Assembly: GCF_001517085.1 (NCBI RefSeq)
Contig: NZ_LRAC01000140.1
Location: 62,001-126,000, forward strand
Length of the DNA stretch: 64,000 nucleotides
Direction: 5' to 3'
From: Paenibacillus sp. DMB5
GTDB lineage: Bacteria; Bacillota; Bacilli; Paenibacillales; Paenibacillaceae
Part shown: positions 52,655 through 61,651 of the stretch, in pieces
Position numbering within the stretch: position 1 is the stretch's first letter
Layout: the number at the start of each line of letters is the position of its first letter
Notes under the pieces: generated by a model
The model's database searches: none
What the model saw: only the letters and a program-made list of their open reading frames with translations
What the model was told of the DNA's origin: nothing
Position numbers and translations under genes: made by a program

Positions 52655-53324
52655 CTTCGATGATCTCGATGCTGCCGTCTTGCTTGCCGATAATAGCCAT
52701 GCTGGCAATACCTATGAACAGCCCGTGATCCACTACGCCTGAAATGCCCTGGAGCTGTTCTGCCAGCTCTGGGGCTGAAGCGATCGCTCCAAAATGGCAA
52801 TCGGCAATGTAGTTGCCGTTGTCCGTCCGGTAGAGCTCATCACCGCTGCGGCGAAGCTCCGGATTGCAACCGAGCTTGGCAAGCTTCGCTACCGTCCATT
52901 CCCAGGCAAACGGTACAATCTCTACCGGCAGCGGAAATTTACCAAGTGTCTGCACCGCCTTACTCTCATCCGCAACAACGATCATCCGCGTGCTGCCCAT
53001 CGCCACGATCTTCTCACGCAGCAGGGCTCCGCCGCCGCCCTTGATCAGCTGAAGTTTGCTGTCCAATTCGTCCGCTCCGTCAATGGTCAGATCCAGGCTG
53101 TCGATCTCGCTGAAGGCCACCAGCGGAATGCCCAGTTCACGTGCCTGATCCTCAGAAGCCTGCGAAGTGGCCACAGCGGTAATGTTAAGGCCCTCCCGTA
53201 CACGCTCGCCCAGCTTCCGGATGGCCCAATAAGCGGTTGAGCCAGTTCCCAGACCTACCTTCATCCCGTCTTGCACATATTCCACGGCTTTCTCCGCAGC
53301 CAGCTGCTTAACATTGACACTCAT
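52638..53324 (-). CDS. rpiA: Ribose-5-phosphate isomerase A
   Basis: RpiA interconverts ribose 5-phosphate and ribulose 5-phosphate in the pentose phosphate pathway. The 228-residue protein has the family signatures VGLGTGSTAYWAI (about 22-34), DGADELD with catalytic acids near 85, IKGGGGALLREKIVA with the lysine, and DHGLFIG near the end. The ATG at 53324 follows GGGGGTATTAAA; the ATG at 53369 is not supported. Its neighbours are a VanZ-like gene overlapping its end and a divergent small gene. Confidence 0.95.
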   Translation of the reverse strand: MSVNVKQLAAEKAVEYVQDGMKVGLGTGSTAYWAIRKLGERVREGLNITAVATSQASEDQARELGIPLVAFSEIDSLDLTIDGADELDSKLQLIKGGGGALLREKIVAMGSTRMIVVADESKAVQTLGKFPLPVEIVPFAWEWTVAKLAKLGCNPELRRSGDELYRTDNGNYIADCHFGAIASAPELAEQLQGISGVVDHGLFIGIASMAIIGKQDGSIEIIEGETHL

Positions 53325-53398
53325 TTTAATACCCCCATATTTTCCTATATAATGGTCTATAAATATCAATTAATCATTTACTTCCGGGAGGATTCACG

Positions 53399-53596
53399 AT
53401 GAGAACCGCAAATCAGATCCAGTCCAAAATCAATGAGCTGACTCTTCAGCGCAGGGCACTTACGAGCAGGCTGGCTCCGCTTCCTCAGGACAGCCCCCAG
53501 CGGGAGGGCTTAAGCACCCAGCTGAGCAGGCTTGACGATATGATCCTGATGCTGGAATGGGTGCTCGACGCGCCGGCCGGCAAATACCATGCCTGA
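53399..53596 (+). CDS. Small coiled-coil protein, unknown function
   Basis: A 65-residue protein starting MRTANQIQSKINELTLQRRA. The heptad-like pattern over most of its length predicts a short coiled-coil hairpin interrupted at PLPQDSPQ. The ATG follows a strong CGGGAGG site. It is divergent from rpiA and convergent with the next acetyltransferase gene, which starts its stop 9 bases away. No family is recognised; it may be a small adaptor. Confidence 0.75.
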   Translation: MRTANQIQSKINELTLQRRALTSRLAPLPQDSPQREGLSTQLSRLDDMILMLEWVLDAPAGKYHA

Positions 53597-53604
53597 CACG
53601 GCAT

Positions 53605-54081
53605 TCAGGACAGTATCTTGCCGTAGCAGACACTGTCCGGATCGCCGATATACTGGCCGAACAGGTCAATGGGCCGGTAGCCGTGCTTGACATAAAGCGC
53701 AATGGCTTCCGGCTGTTTAATTCCGGTCTCCAGCTTGATCTCCACGCATCCTGCGGCAGCAGCCTTTCCCTCCAGATCCACCAGCATTTTACCGGCGATG
53801 CCCATCTTGCGGCTGCCCGGTTCCACATAGAAACGCTTCAGCTCCATCACACTGCTGTCCTTCTCCAGCGGCCGCAGTCCCCCGCAGCCAACCGGCTGTC
53901 CACCCAGATAGGCTACGACGAAGGTCATCTCTTTAACCTTGGGGTCAGAGAAATCAACCACATAGATCATTTCATGCGGGTAGCGTGCCTTCAAATCCTC
54001 ATCCAGACGTTCAATCAGATCCCGCAGATCCGTATTATCGGGCTGGACAGTAACAAATTTCAATTCAGTAACAGATGACAT
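53605..54081 (-). CDS. GNAT-family N-acetyltransferase
   Basis: A 158-residue acetyltransferase with MTFVVAYLGGQPVGCGGLRP, MELKRFYVEPGSRKMGIAGK (acetyl-CoA loop) and EAIALYVKHGYRPIDLFGQY motifs, of the YjgM/PhnO-like type. The ATG follows GGAGGAGCCC. Next to the macro-domain gene on the same strand, 38 bases apart, so they may be co-transcribed. Acceptor unknown; small amines or amino acids are common in this branch. Confidence 0.88.
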   Translation of the reverse strand: MSSVTELKFVTVQPDNTDLRDLIERLDEDLKARYPHEMIYVVDFSDPKVKEMTFVVAYLGGQPVGCGGLRPLEKDSSVMELKRFYVEPGSRKMGIAGKMLVDLEGKAAAAGCVEIKLETGIKQPEAIALYVKHGYRPIDLFGQYIGDPDSVCYGKILS

Positions 54082-54119
54082 CTCCAGGGCTCCTCCGTCC
54101 TTCCGGTTAACCGGTCTGT

Positions 54120-54674
54120 TTAGATATAAGTTTTAAGCGTTTCCTCGTAGAGCCGGGCATTGTCCGGCTCAAAGCAGATAAAGGTGATGGTATCCAGCGG
54201 CAGCTTGTCCGGCTCAGTGCTTTGAACGTAATCTACAACGGTAGAAAGAGCCGTCTCGCAGGCCAGTTTTTTCGGGAAATTGTAGATACCCGTGCTGATA
54301 TTAGGAAAAGCAATACTGCGTGCTCCGCGGGCGCAGGCCAGGTCAAGGCTGCTGATATAGCATCTGGCCAGCGTCGCCTCCTCCCCTGCACCTCCGCCTT
54401 TCCAGATCGGTCCGACAGTATGTATAATCCCCAGGTTAGGCAGTCTGCCAGCTGTTGTAAATGCAGCCTCGCCCGGCATGACGCCGCCCTGCTTCTGGCG
54501 GATTACCGCACATTCGGCGGCAATCTGCGGTCCGCCGGCACGGTGGATCGCCCCGTCAACTCCGCCTCCGCCGTAAAGTCCGGAATTGGAGGCATTAACG
54601 ATGATATCGCCTTTCCAGGCTGTGATATCTCCGGTACTCACCGATATAACCACATGATTAATGCGGACTTGCAT
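54120..54674 (-). CDS. Macro-domain protein (O-acetyl-ADP-ribose deacetylase type)
   Basis: A 184-residue single macro domain of the MacroD/YmdB type. Key segments are DIIVNASNSGLYGGGGVDGA (about 24-43; Asn and Gly-rich loop that holds the distal ribose), HTVGPIWKGGG, and SIAFPNISTGIYNFP (about 140-154). These enzymes remove ADP-ribose or acetyl groups from ADP-ribosylated products. The ATG follows GGGAGGAAGC and overlaps the upstream membrane-protein gene by 17 bases. Confidence 0.92.
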   Translation of the reverse strand: MQVRINHVVISVSTGDITAWKGDIIVNASNSGLYGGGGVDGAIHRAGGPQIAAECAVIRQKQGGVMPGEAAFTTAGRLPNLGIIHTVGPIWKGGGAGEEATLARCYISSLDLACARGARSIAFPNISTGIYNFPKKLACETALSTVVDYVQSTEPDKLPLDTITFICFEPDNARLYEETLKTYI

Positions 54675-55128
54675 ATCCGGCTTCCTCCCTCACCGTAGCT
54701 TCCAGATTGATAATCAGCTCTTTTTCCCCTTTGCGGTCAGCCTTGCCGGGAAATGATAAGTGTTCAGACAACACACGCTGAATGGATGCAGCGCGGATAC
54801 GTGTCTGCATCCATTGCCGGGCATCCTCAAGAGTCATTTCTCCGGTACCAGCCGGTACGCGGCATAGAGCATAAGTAGTCCCTGTTTCTCCCTCATGGAG
54901 CTGTTCCTCCGGTTTGGACAGCACGGTATATTGAAATAAGGGTACCGCCTCCGGCCTTTCCTCATCCACGCGAAATTGCTCAAAAAATACGGAATACATG
55001 AGTTTTCCGGTTGGGGCCGCAGCGCTTTCAGCCTCCTGCTGCCTGATCAGCCTGCTGTTCTGATAGGCGATCAGTCCGGCGGCAAGCAGCAGAAACAAGG
55101 CGGCACCGGCAATTGCCGTGATCATCAT
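54658..55128 (-). CDS. Membrane-anchored protein of unknown function
   Basis: A ~156-residue protein with one N-terminal hydrophobic segment (ITAIAGAALFLLLAAGLIAY) followed by an extracytoplasmic or soluble polar domain (MYSVFFEQFRVDEERPEAVP, then TLEDARQWMQTRIRAASIQR). The ATG at 55128 has AGGTGAGC in front; a GTG at 55134 lies inside that site. It overlaps the macro-domain gene by 17 bases, suggesting coupling. No family is recognised. Confidence 0.75.
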   Translation of the reverse strand: MMITAIAGAALFLLLAAGLIAYQNSRLIRQQEAESAAAPTGKLMYSVFFEQFRVDEERPEAVPLFQYTVLSKPEEQLHEGETGTTYALCRVPAGTGEMTLEDARQWMQTRIRAASIQRVLSEHLSFPGKADRKGEKELIINLEATVREEAGYASPH

Positions 55129-55270
55129 GCTCACCTGCCATTCGCGTTCTTTTATACAACACCGTTACTATATTATCATGGGAAATGATGCCGGGGAATG
55201 GTCCTGAGGGGTGTAATTCGGATTAAAACGAAAATTCTATAAAGTTAAATTGAAATATTCATATTAACAG

Positions 55271-55299
55271 TTGAAACTTCGTGCAGCATGATACATAAT
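55271..55299 (+). promoter_or_regulatory. Promoter of the transaldolase-like gene
   Basis: TTGAAA (55271-55276) and CATAAT (55294-55299) are 17 bases apart, about 55 bases before the start codon. The upstream 55200-55270 is AT-rich and holds no gene. Confidence 0.7.
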
Positions 55300-55353
55300 G
55301 AGGTTGTACAAGCTGTTTGTCAATCCATAAGATATCAAGGAGGAATAGCTTCA

Positions 55354-56007
55354 ATGAAATTTTTCTTGGATACCGGTAATATTGAAGAAATCAAACGGAT
55401 TACCCGGCTCGGATTAGTGGATGGCGTAACGACAAATCCGTCGCTGATCGCCAAAGAAGGCAGATTGTTCAAAGATGTGATCAAAGAAATCGTTGAGATT
55501 GTACCCGGTCCTGTAAGCGCCGAGGTTATCGGCCTTACTACTGACGAAATGCTGAGCGAAGCGCTTGAAATTGCAGAATGGGCACCGAACGTAGTTATCA
55601 AGCTCCCGATGACTGAAGACGGCCTGGCTGCATGCTACGAGCTGACCAAACGCGGCATCAAGACCAACGTTACCCTTATTTTCTCCGCCGCACAGGGCCT
55701 GATGGCCGCTAAGGCCGGCGCTACTTATATCAGCCCGTTTGTCGGCCGCCTGGATGATATCGGGGTGGACGGAATGAAGCTGATCAAGGACCTGAAGACA
55801 ATCCTGACCAATTACGGGCTGTCCTCCGAGATTATTGCAGCCAGCATCCGCAATATCGCCCATGTGGAAGAAGCGGCGATTGCCGGCGCACATATCGCGA
55901 CCATTCCCGGCTCCCTCCTCCCATCCCTGTGGAAGCATCCGCTGACTGATAACGGGATTGACCGATTCCTTAAGGACTGGGAATCGGTACCAAAGGAAGC
56001 AAAATAA
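55354..56007 (+). CDS. fsa: Fructose-6-phosphate aldolase / transaldolase-like protein
   Basis: A 217-residue small transaldolase (TalC/FSA type) starting MKFFLDTGNIEEIKRITRLG. It has VTTNPSLIAKEG, the Schiff-base lysine in VVIKLPMTEDG (about residue 85), TNVTLIFSAAQ and ATYISPFVGRLDD. It either transfers dihydroxyacetone in the pentose phosphate pathway or cleaves fructose 6-phosphate; sequence alone cannot decide. The ATG at 55354 has CAAGGAGG; the ATG at 55288 lies near the promoter and is rejected. A strong terminator follows. Confidence 0.92.
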   Translation: MKFFLDTGNIEEIKRITRLGLVDGVTTNPSLIAKEGRLFKDVIKEIVEIVPGPVSAEVIGLTTDEMLSEALEIAEWAPNVVIKLPMTEDGLAACYELTKRGIKTNVTLIFSAAQGLMAAKAGATYISPFVGRLDDIGVDGMKLIKDLKTILTNYGLSSEIIAASIRNIAHVEEAAIAGAHIATIPGSLLPSLWKHPLTDNGIDRFLKDWESVPKEAK

Positions 56008-56020
56008 CAGATTCATTGTG

Positions 56021-56051
56021 AAGCACCTCCCTGCGCGGGGGTGCTTTTTTT
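56021..56051 (+). terminator. Terminator after the transaldolase-like gene
   Basis: AAGCACCTCC and GGGGGTGCTT form the stem, followed by TTTTTT. Confidence 0.9.
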
Positions 56052-56063
56052 GCGCTGCATAAG

Positions 56064-56092
56064 TTGACATTATTAATTGTCATAATTATAAT
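56064..56092 (+). promoter_or_regulatory. Promoter and operator of the marR-MFS operon
   Basis: A consensus TTGACA (56064-56069) and TATAAT (56087-56092) are exactly 17 bases apart. The inverted repeat TGACA-N8-TGTCA (56065-56082) overlaps the -35 box, and AATTGTCATAA occurs twice, fitting repression by the MarR protein encoded next. Confidence 0.8.
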
Positions 56093-56126
56093 TGTCATAA
56101 CAACTATTAATGAAAGGACGATTCCT

Positions 56127-56567
56127 ATGTCCGGTTCCCCCCAACAATTTCTGGGCTTTTTGCTTGGCTCTACCTACCGGAGAATTTCCACCGCCTTCGC
56201 CCGTGCGCTAAAGCCTTATGATATTACTCCTGAACAATGGTCTGTACTGCTGATGATTGTCGACCGCAGCGGAATTAACCAAAAGGAGGTTGCAGCCGCA
56301 GCCGCCAAAGACCAGCCTACAACCGCAAGAATTGTTGAATTGCTGCTCAAGAAGGGCTTCATCACGAAATCGCTGAATCAGAGTGACCGCCGGGCTTTCC
56401 TGCTCTATCCGACCGAGGGGGGTAAGCAGCTTATCGAAAACACCGTCGCCCTCGAACGGCAGGTCATCACCACAGCTGTATCAGGCCTTACAGACATTGA
56501 GCTTGAACAGCTCCGCGGCATGCTGGAGCTTATCTATCACAACACAGAGAATACACAACTAGAATAG
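56127..56567 (+). CDS. MarR-family transcriptional regulator
   Basis: A 146-residue winged-helix regulator (ITPEQWSVLLMIVDRSGINQ, KEVAAAAAKDQPTTARIVEL, then KSLNQSDRRAFLLYPTEGGK with the DRR wing). The ATG at 56127 follows GAAAGGA; an earlier in-frame ATG at 56064 falls within the promoter. It is followed 12 bases later by an MFS exporter gene, so it very likely represses that exporter and itself. Inducer unknown. Confidence 0.9.
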   Translation: MSGSPQQFLGFLLGSTYRRISTAFARALKPYDITPEQWSVLLMIVDRSGINQKEVAAAAAKDQPTTARIVELLLKKGFITKSLNQSDRRAFLLYPTEGGKQLIENTVALERQVITTAVSGLTDIELEQLRGMLELIYHNTENTQLE

Positions 56568-56579
56568 GAGCAGAACATA

Positions 56580-57785
56580 TTGAATCATTCATCAGAACGC
56601 TTATGGACCAAATCGTTTATCACTCTTACCATCTGTAACCTGCTGCTGTTTATCGGCCTGCAGATGACATTGTCGACTTTGCCTGTCTACGCCAAAGACA
56701 GCTTATCCGCTACATCAGTACAGATCAGTCTGGTTACCAGTCTGTTTGCGCTTAGTGCTATTGCTTCCCGGCTATTCGCCGGCAAAGCAATGGAAAAAGG
56801 CGGCCGCAATCTGCTGATCTTCCTTGGCGTGGCAATCTGTATAACCGCCGTAGCCGGCTATTACTGGTCCGGGACGGTAACGGTCCTGCTGCTGATGCGC
56901 ATGCTGTTCGGCATCGGCTTCGGCATGGCCAGCACTGCATTCCCGACAATGGCCTCCGATGTCATTCCGATCCGCCGGATGGGTGAAGGCCTGGGCTACT
57001 TCGGGCTTTCGACCAGTCTGGCCATGTCAGCCGGTCCGCTGATCGGACTCAGCCTGCTGCAGGGTCCAGGCTTCAGCTCTCTGCTGATGTGCACAGGGCT
57101 CGCCATTGCTATCATTCTGCCGCTGGGCTACCGCCTGACCCGAAGCCTGCCGGCTCATCACAGAGAGCCTGCGCCGGCCATAATACCCGGGCCTAAGGGC
57201 AATGTGTTCCATAAGCTGCTGATCCCCGGCCTGCTGAATCTGCTGCTGTCGGTTTCCTATGGCGGACTGCTTGGCTTTCTTGCCCTGTACGGACAAGAGG
57301 CGCATTTGGACCACATTGCTTACTTTTTCCTGTTTAACGCCGTGGCTATCGTCATTATCCGGCCTGTTTCAGGTAAAATCTATGACCGCTTCGGCCCGGC
57401 AGCCCTGCTGATTCCCGGCAGCCTGTTCATAATAGGCGGACTGCTGCTGCTCTCCTTCGCCTCCTCAACCGCTGCGCTGTTTCCGGCAGCACTCTGTTAC
57501 GGCATCGGTTTCGGTTCCATGCAGCCTGCGCTGCAGACCTGGATGATCCAGTCCGTCGATCCCCGTCAACGCGGGACGGCCAACGGGATGTTCCTGAACT
57601 CCCTGGATTTCGGAGTTGCTATCGGCACCATGATTCTGGGCACTGTTGCTTCGTACAACTCCTATGCCGAGATGTACCGTTATTCAGCACTGGCTCCTTT
57701 GCTGCTGCTGGTCATTTATAGCATAGTTCTCATTACAAAGCGGCGCAGCCGTTCAGTATCCAGCAAGGTGCAGGTTAGCCGGTAA
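56580..57785 (+). CDS. MFS transporter
   Basis: A 401-residue major facilitator protein with twelve predicted membrane segments. It has the loop motif RLFAGKAMEKGGRN between segments 2 and 3 and RPVSGKIYDRFG in the second half. Of the drug or sugar efflux type (YfcJ/YhhS-like). The TTG at 56580 is preceded by AATAGGAG at 10 bases. Co-transcribed with the MarR gene. The substrate is not readable. Confidence 0.9.
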   Translation: MNHSSERLWTKSFITLTICNLLLFIGLQMTLSTLPVYAKDSLSATSVQISLVTSLFALSAIASRLFAGKAMEKGGRNLLIFLGVAICITAVAGYYWSGTVTVLLLMRMLFGIGFGMASTAFPTMASDVIPIRRMGEGLGYFGLSTSLAMSAGPLIGLSLLQGPGFSSLLMCTGLAIAIILPLGYRLTRSLPAHHREPAPAIIPGPKGNVFHKLLIPGLLNLLLSVSYGGLLGFLALYGQEAHLDHIAYFFLFNAVAIVIIRPVSGKIYDRFGPAALLIPGSLFIIGGLLLLSFASSTAALFPAALCYGIGFGSMQPALQTWMIQSVDPRQRGTANGMFLNSLDFGVAIGTMILGTVASYNSYAEMYRYSALAPLLLLVIYSIVLITKRRSRSVSSKVQVSR

Positions 57786-57793
57786 TTAGACGG

Positions 57794-59059
57794 TTACCGG
57801 GCACGCTGGCGGATTCCGCGCGGAAGCTGGAGTTGTTTTTCACCTCTCTGACCGCTTCCGGAGCTCTTTTTACCGGGAGTAACGGCCAGGAGCGTAAGCA
57901 ACCCTCCTACTGCGCTGACTCCAGCCATGGTACCGAAGAGCAGCCATTGCCCCCTTGGCATCAGCAACGATACAACAGGTGGTCCCAGGGCTACACCGAT
58001 GAAGCGCATGCTGCTGTACAAGGAGGTGATTGTTCCGCGGTTTTTCTGGTCAATGCCTTCAGTAATCAGGGCATCCATACAAGGCAGTGCAATCCCGATA
58101 CCCACCCCACCCACACTAAGCAGCCCTACCAGCCAGTATAATCCTGAACCAAACCCCGTAATAACCATGGCCGCAGTTATCAGGAACATACCTCCGCAGC
58201 CAATCCATTTCATCCGCGGCTTATTTTGCCCGATGATTTTGCCGCTTCCGTAGGAGGCAAGGCACAAGAGCGCAAGCGGAATGGCCAGCACGAGACCTTT
58301 TATCACCCCGTGAATATTATATTTGTCCTCAAGCGTTTCCGATAAATAAAAAAGAACCCCGAATGTTACAAACATACATACACCACCGATGGCAAAAATA
58401 GCATACAGCCACCGCCCGTGCTCCCGCAGGATAGCAACAATGCCTGACATAAATTCTTTAAGGCTCTGCTTATCAGCTTCCCGTTCCGGCTCCTTAACCA
58501 GAAACAGCACAAGCAAAAAAGAAATAATGCATAAAACCGGAATCGAGATAAATGGAGCGTACCACAGCAGCAGCCCCAGATAAGCACCGAGAATCGGACT
58601 GAGCACCTTGCCGAAGGTATTGGAGGTTTCAATCAGGCCGAGACTTTTGCTTACCACTTTTTCGTCCTTGAACATATCCCCTACAAAAGGCAGGACAATG
58701 GGAAAAGCCCCTGCCGCACCGATCCCTTGCAGCACACGTCCCCCCAATATGATCCAGTATGCCGTTATTCCTTTGGTAAACAGGGCAGCAGCGATACATA
58801 CAGCTCCGCCGGCAGCAGCAATAATCAGGCTGGGCATAATGATTTTTTTGCGCCCGAACCGGTCAGAGAGATAGCCGGCAACCGGAATCATTAGAATAGC
58901 CATTAAGCCATACAGCGTAATCAGCAGGCTGACCTGGAAGGAGCTGATATGAAGCTCACGCGAAATTTGCGGCAGCACCGGGAGGAGCATGGAGTTGCCG
59001 AGGGTCATAATAAGCGGAATGGAGGCTAACGCCATAAGATCCCATTTCTTATCCTTCAT
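57794..59059 (-). CDS. MFS multidrug exporter
   Basis: A 421-residue major facilitator protein with twelve predicted membrane segments. The motif-A loop GYLSDRFGRKKIIMP (about 64-78) and the motif-C-like GGRVLQGIGAAGAFP (about 105-119) mark it as a drug:proton antiporter. The ATG at 59059 follows AAAGGTGG and starts MKDKKWDLMALASIP; the open frame back to 59200 is not protein-like. The C-terminus is basic (GIRQRAR). Convergent with the other MFS gene, with 8 bases between their stops and no terminator visible. Confidence 0.9.
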   Translation of the reverse strand: MKDKKWDLMALASIPLIMTLGNSMLLPVLPQISRELHISSFQVSLLITLYGLMAILMIPVAGYLSDRFGRKKIIMPSLIIAAAGGAVCIAAALFTKGITAYWIILGGRVLQGIGAAGAFPIVLPFVGDMFKDEKVVSKSLGLIETSNTFGKVLSPILGAYLGLLLWYAPFISIPVLCIISFLLVLFLVKEPEREADKQSLKEFMSGIVAILREHGRWLYAIFAIGGVCMFVTFGVLFYLSETLEDKYNIHGVIKGLVLAIPLALLCLASYGSGKIIGQNKPRMKWIGCGGMFLITAAMVITGFGSGLYWLVGLLSVGGVGIGIALPCMDALITEGIDQKNRGTITSLYSSMRFIGVALGPPVVSLLMPRGQWLLFGTMAGVSAVGGLLTLLAVTPGKKSSGSGQRGEKQLQLPRGIRQRAR

Positions 59060-59177
59060 GGAGTGACCACCTTTACTGTCATTGACAATCCCCGTTAGTG
59101 TGCTTGGTTCTGTCCGCCTGTATGCACACAAAATAAACCCGCAATGTGAGGCCCTCAAAAACATAGGATTTATACAA

Positions 59178-59225
59178 AAAATGGCGCAGAACAGTCCCAT
59201 TAATAGGGCTGTCCTGCGCCATTTT
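59178..59225. terminator. Hairpin terminator after helD
   Basis: AATGGCGCAG...CTGCGCCATT form a long stem with minor mismatches; A and T runs flank both sides. On the minus strand it follows the helD stop by about 27 bases. Confidence 0.85.
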
Positions 59226-59251
59226 CTATATTGTTCGGTTTGATGCCGCCA

Positions 59252-61606
59252 TTACAGCAACCCGGCTTCCGCCGATCCTGCCGCTGCCGGATCGGGCAGA
59301 AATGAGCTGGGCCGGCCAAGGCTGTAAATATGCAACAGATGCATAGCCCGGGTACAGGCGGTGTAGAACAGCTTGCGTTCATTTTCCCTGCCGTACTTTT
59401 CCTGTGAGCCATCATAAATAATAACAGCATCAAACTCTACGCCTTTGGCCAGGTAGGCGGGAAGCACGAGCGTTCCCTTCTGGAAATTCGGGGTTTCCTT
59501 GGTCACCAGTCTGACCGGAAGGCTGTTTTGCAGCTTGGCATGCACTCCGGCGCTCTCTTCTGCCGTTTTGCAGATTACAGCTACATAATGATAGCCTGCG
59601 GCATGCAGCTTCAGCACATCCTGCTCCACTGCAGCCAGCAGCTCGGGTTCACTGTTCACAACGGTAAGAGACGGAGCTTCGCCCCGCCGGTTGAAGGGAA
59701 CGATCCGTTCTCCGCCGGGAATCATGGCCCGGGTAAATTCCACTATCTCATAAGTTGAACGGTAGCTTCTGGTCAGGGAGATTACCTCTGTATTGTCCTC
59801 CCCGTAAATACTAACCAGGCTGGAAAGATCGCCAAGCACCTCACCTTGTGCATAGATGGCCTGGTTGAGGTCCCCCAGCACCGTCATTTTGGCCCGGGGA
59901 AAGAGCCTGCGCATAAATTCAAGCTGGAACGGGGAGTAATCCTGCACCTCATCTATAATAACGTGGCGGATGAGTGTATTTGTGCGGAACCCCTGGCTCA
60001 GCTCCTTCAGATACAGGAAGGGAGTTGCATCTTCATAGGCCAGCTCACCTGCGGCAATCGTATCTAGAGTAAGCCTTGAGATTTCATCCCAGTGCTCCGG
60101 CAGCCCTGCCCCGGAATTCAAGCTGTCCATCAGCCTGCGGTCCGTAAACATCCTGCTGTAAAGCCCTTTGACATCGACGAACCGGCCGCGCTTGGTCCAG
60201 CCGCGCAGCGGCTTCAGCTTCTGGCTGACGATATAGCGGGCCAGCATGCTTTTCTCGGTATCAAAATCATCAAAGCTCTCATTGTGCCCGCCGCCCTTGC
60301 GCCGTGTCATCTGGTACGCACGCTGGTAGTCGCTCGTATCCAGCAGTTCCATCTGCTCCTCTACCCACGGGGCACTGCGCTCTTCTACGCTAAAAGCGGC
60401 AATTTGCTTGAGCAGCCAGCCGGTCATAAGATCGATCCGGTTCGCAAGCTTGATATTGGGGTCGTAAGTATAGAACTGCCGCTGCATCTCTTCCTTGCTG
60501 ACGATAGCTTTTCCCTGAAACATCAGCGGTTTGAACAGCATCCCCTCATGCTCAAGCAGATTGACATATCTCCGGATGGCATCAAGAAAAGCTACCGACG
60601 ATTTATAGCCGATTCCGGCGCGGCGGATTTCCGCAGACGGATGATCCGGCGCGGCCAGCAGGCTCTCGGTCTGGCTGAATACATCTTCAAGCTGAAATTC
60701 CTGTCCGAGCCTGTGTTCCAGGTACATCTGGAAGGTGGTCTGCTGCATGTTTTCTTCACCCAGCTCGGGAAGTACCGTAGAAACGTAGCTGTTGAACAGC
60801 GGGTTCGGCGAAAACAGCAGCATCTGGTCTGCCTGCAGAACTGCACGGTATTTATAGAGCAGATAAGCTACACGCTGGAGCGCCGCTGAGGTTTTACCGC
60901 TGCCCGCCGCTCCCTGCACGACCAGCATCCGGCTCCGGTCATTACGGATAACCGCATTCTGCTCCTTCTGGATTGTAGCTACAATGCTTTTCATCCGGTC
61001 ATCGGCACTGTGGCTCAATACCTGCTGCAGCAGTTCGTCGCCGATGGTCATCCCGGTGTCAAACATGACCTCAATCAACCCGCTGTCGATCACAAACTGG
61101 CGCTTGAGCTCCATCGTTCCGCTGACCAGGCCTCCGGGCGTCTCATAGGCAGCAGGTCCGGGAGCTCCATCGTAATAAAGGCTGGAAATGGGTGCACGCC
61201 AGTCATAAATCAGGAAGGTTCCGTCGTCCTCCATCAATGAGCCGATTCCAAGGTAAATGCGCTCTGCCTCAGCTCCGGGCTGTTCTGAGAAATCAATCCG
61301 GCCGAAGTATGGCGAATTTACCAGCTTTCTATATTTTTTGAGCGCCTTGCTCGACTGCAGATGATGACGCTCCCGTTCATTCAGGATTTGCGCCTGCTGC
61401 CGCAGGCTGGTCGAGGTCTCCCCCAGATCATCCGGGCTGCTGAAGTTTACTGTAACCTCTTCCCAGAAATCTTTGCGCATATCGACAACATCGGTACGGT
61501 GCAAGCCCAGCTCTTCTGAGAGACGGCGGATATGTGCAGTTAGCAGCCGGGTAATTCCTGTCACCCGTTCCTGTTCTTGTTTCCATTCTTGATCATGTTT
61601 CTCCAC
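59252..61606 (-). CDS. helD: HelD-type RNA polymerase-recycling helicase
   Basis: A 784-residue superfamily-1 ATPase. The N-terminal ~110 residues form a helical, coiled-coil-like arm. Walker A VVQGAAGSGKTSAALQR lies at about residue 230, the DEVQDYSPFQLEFM Walker B near 560, and later helicase motifs include SLTRSYRSTYEI and AKGVEFDAVIIYDGS. In Bacillus, HelD enters RNA polymerase and releases stalled complexes from DNA. The GTG at 61606 follows AAAGGGG. It lies 45 bases after the preceding exporter-like gene and may share its transcript. Confidence 0.93.
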   Translation of the reverse strand: MEKHDQEWKQEQERVTGITRLLTAHIRRLSEELGLHRTDVVDMRKDFWEEVTVNFSSPDDLGETSTSLRQQAQILNERERHHLQSSKALKKYRKLVNSPYFGRIDFSEQPGAEAERIYLGIGSLMEDDGTFLIYDWRAPISSLYYDGAPGPAAYETPGGLVSGTMELKRQFVIDSGLIEVMFDTGMTIGDELLQQVLSHSADDRMKSIVATIQKEQNAVIRNDRSRMLVVQGAAGSGKTSAALQRVAYLLYKYRAVLQADQMLLFSPNPLFNSYVSTVLPELGEENMQQTTFQMYLEHRLGQEFQLEDVFSQTESLLAAPDHPSAEIRRAGIGYKSSVAFLDAIRRYVNLLEHEGMLFKPLMFQGKAIVSKEEMQRQFYTYDPNIKLANRIDLMTGWLLKQIAAFSVEERSAPWVEEQMELLDTSDYQRAYQMTRRKGGGHNESFDDFDTEKSMLARYIVSQKLKPLRGWTKRGRFVDVKGLYSRMFTDRRLMDSLNSGAGLPEHWDEISRLTLDTIAAGELAYEDATPFLYLKELSQGFRTNTLIRHVIIDEVQDYSPFQLEFMRRLFPRAKMTVLGDLNQAIYAQGEVLGDLSSLVSIYGEDNTEVISLTRSYRSTYEIVEFTRAMIPGGERIVPFNRRGEAPSLTVVNSEPELLAAVEQDVLKLHAAGYHYVAVICKTAEESAGVHAKLQNSLPVRLVTKETPNFQKGTLVLPAYLAKGVEFDAVIIYDGSQEKYGRENERKLFYTACTRAMHLLHIYSLGRPSSFLPDPAAAGSAEAGLL

Positions 61607-61651
61607 TGTATTTCATCCCCTTTGAAAGGTTGACGTTCAAGTCTGCTCCGG

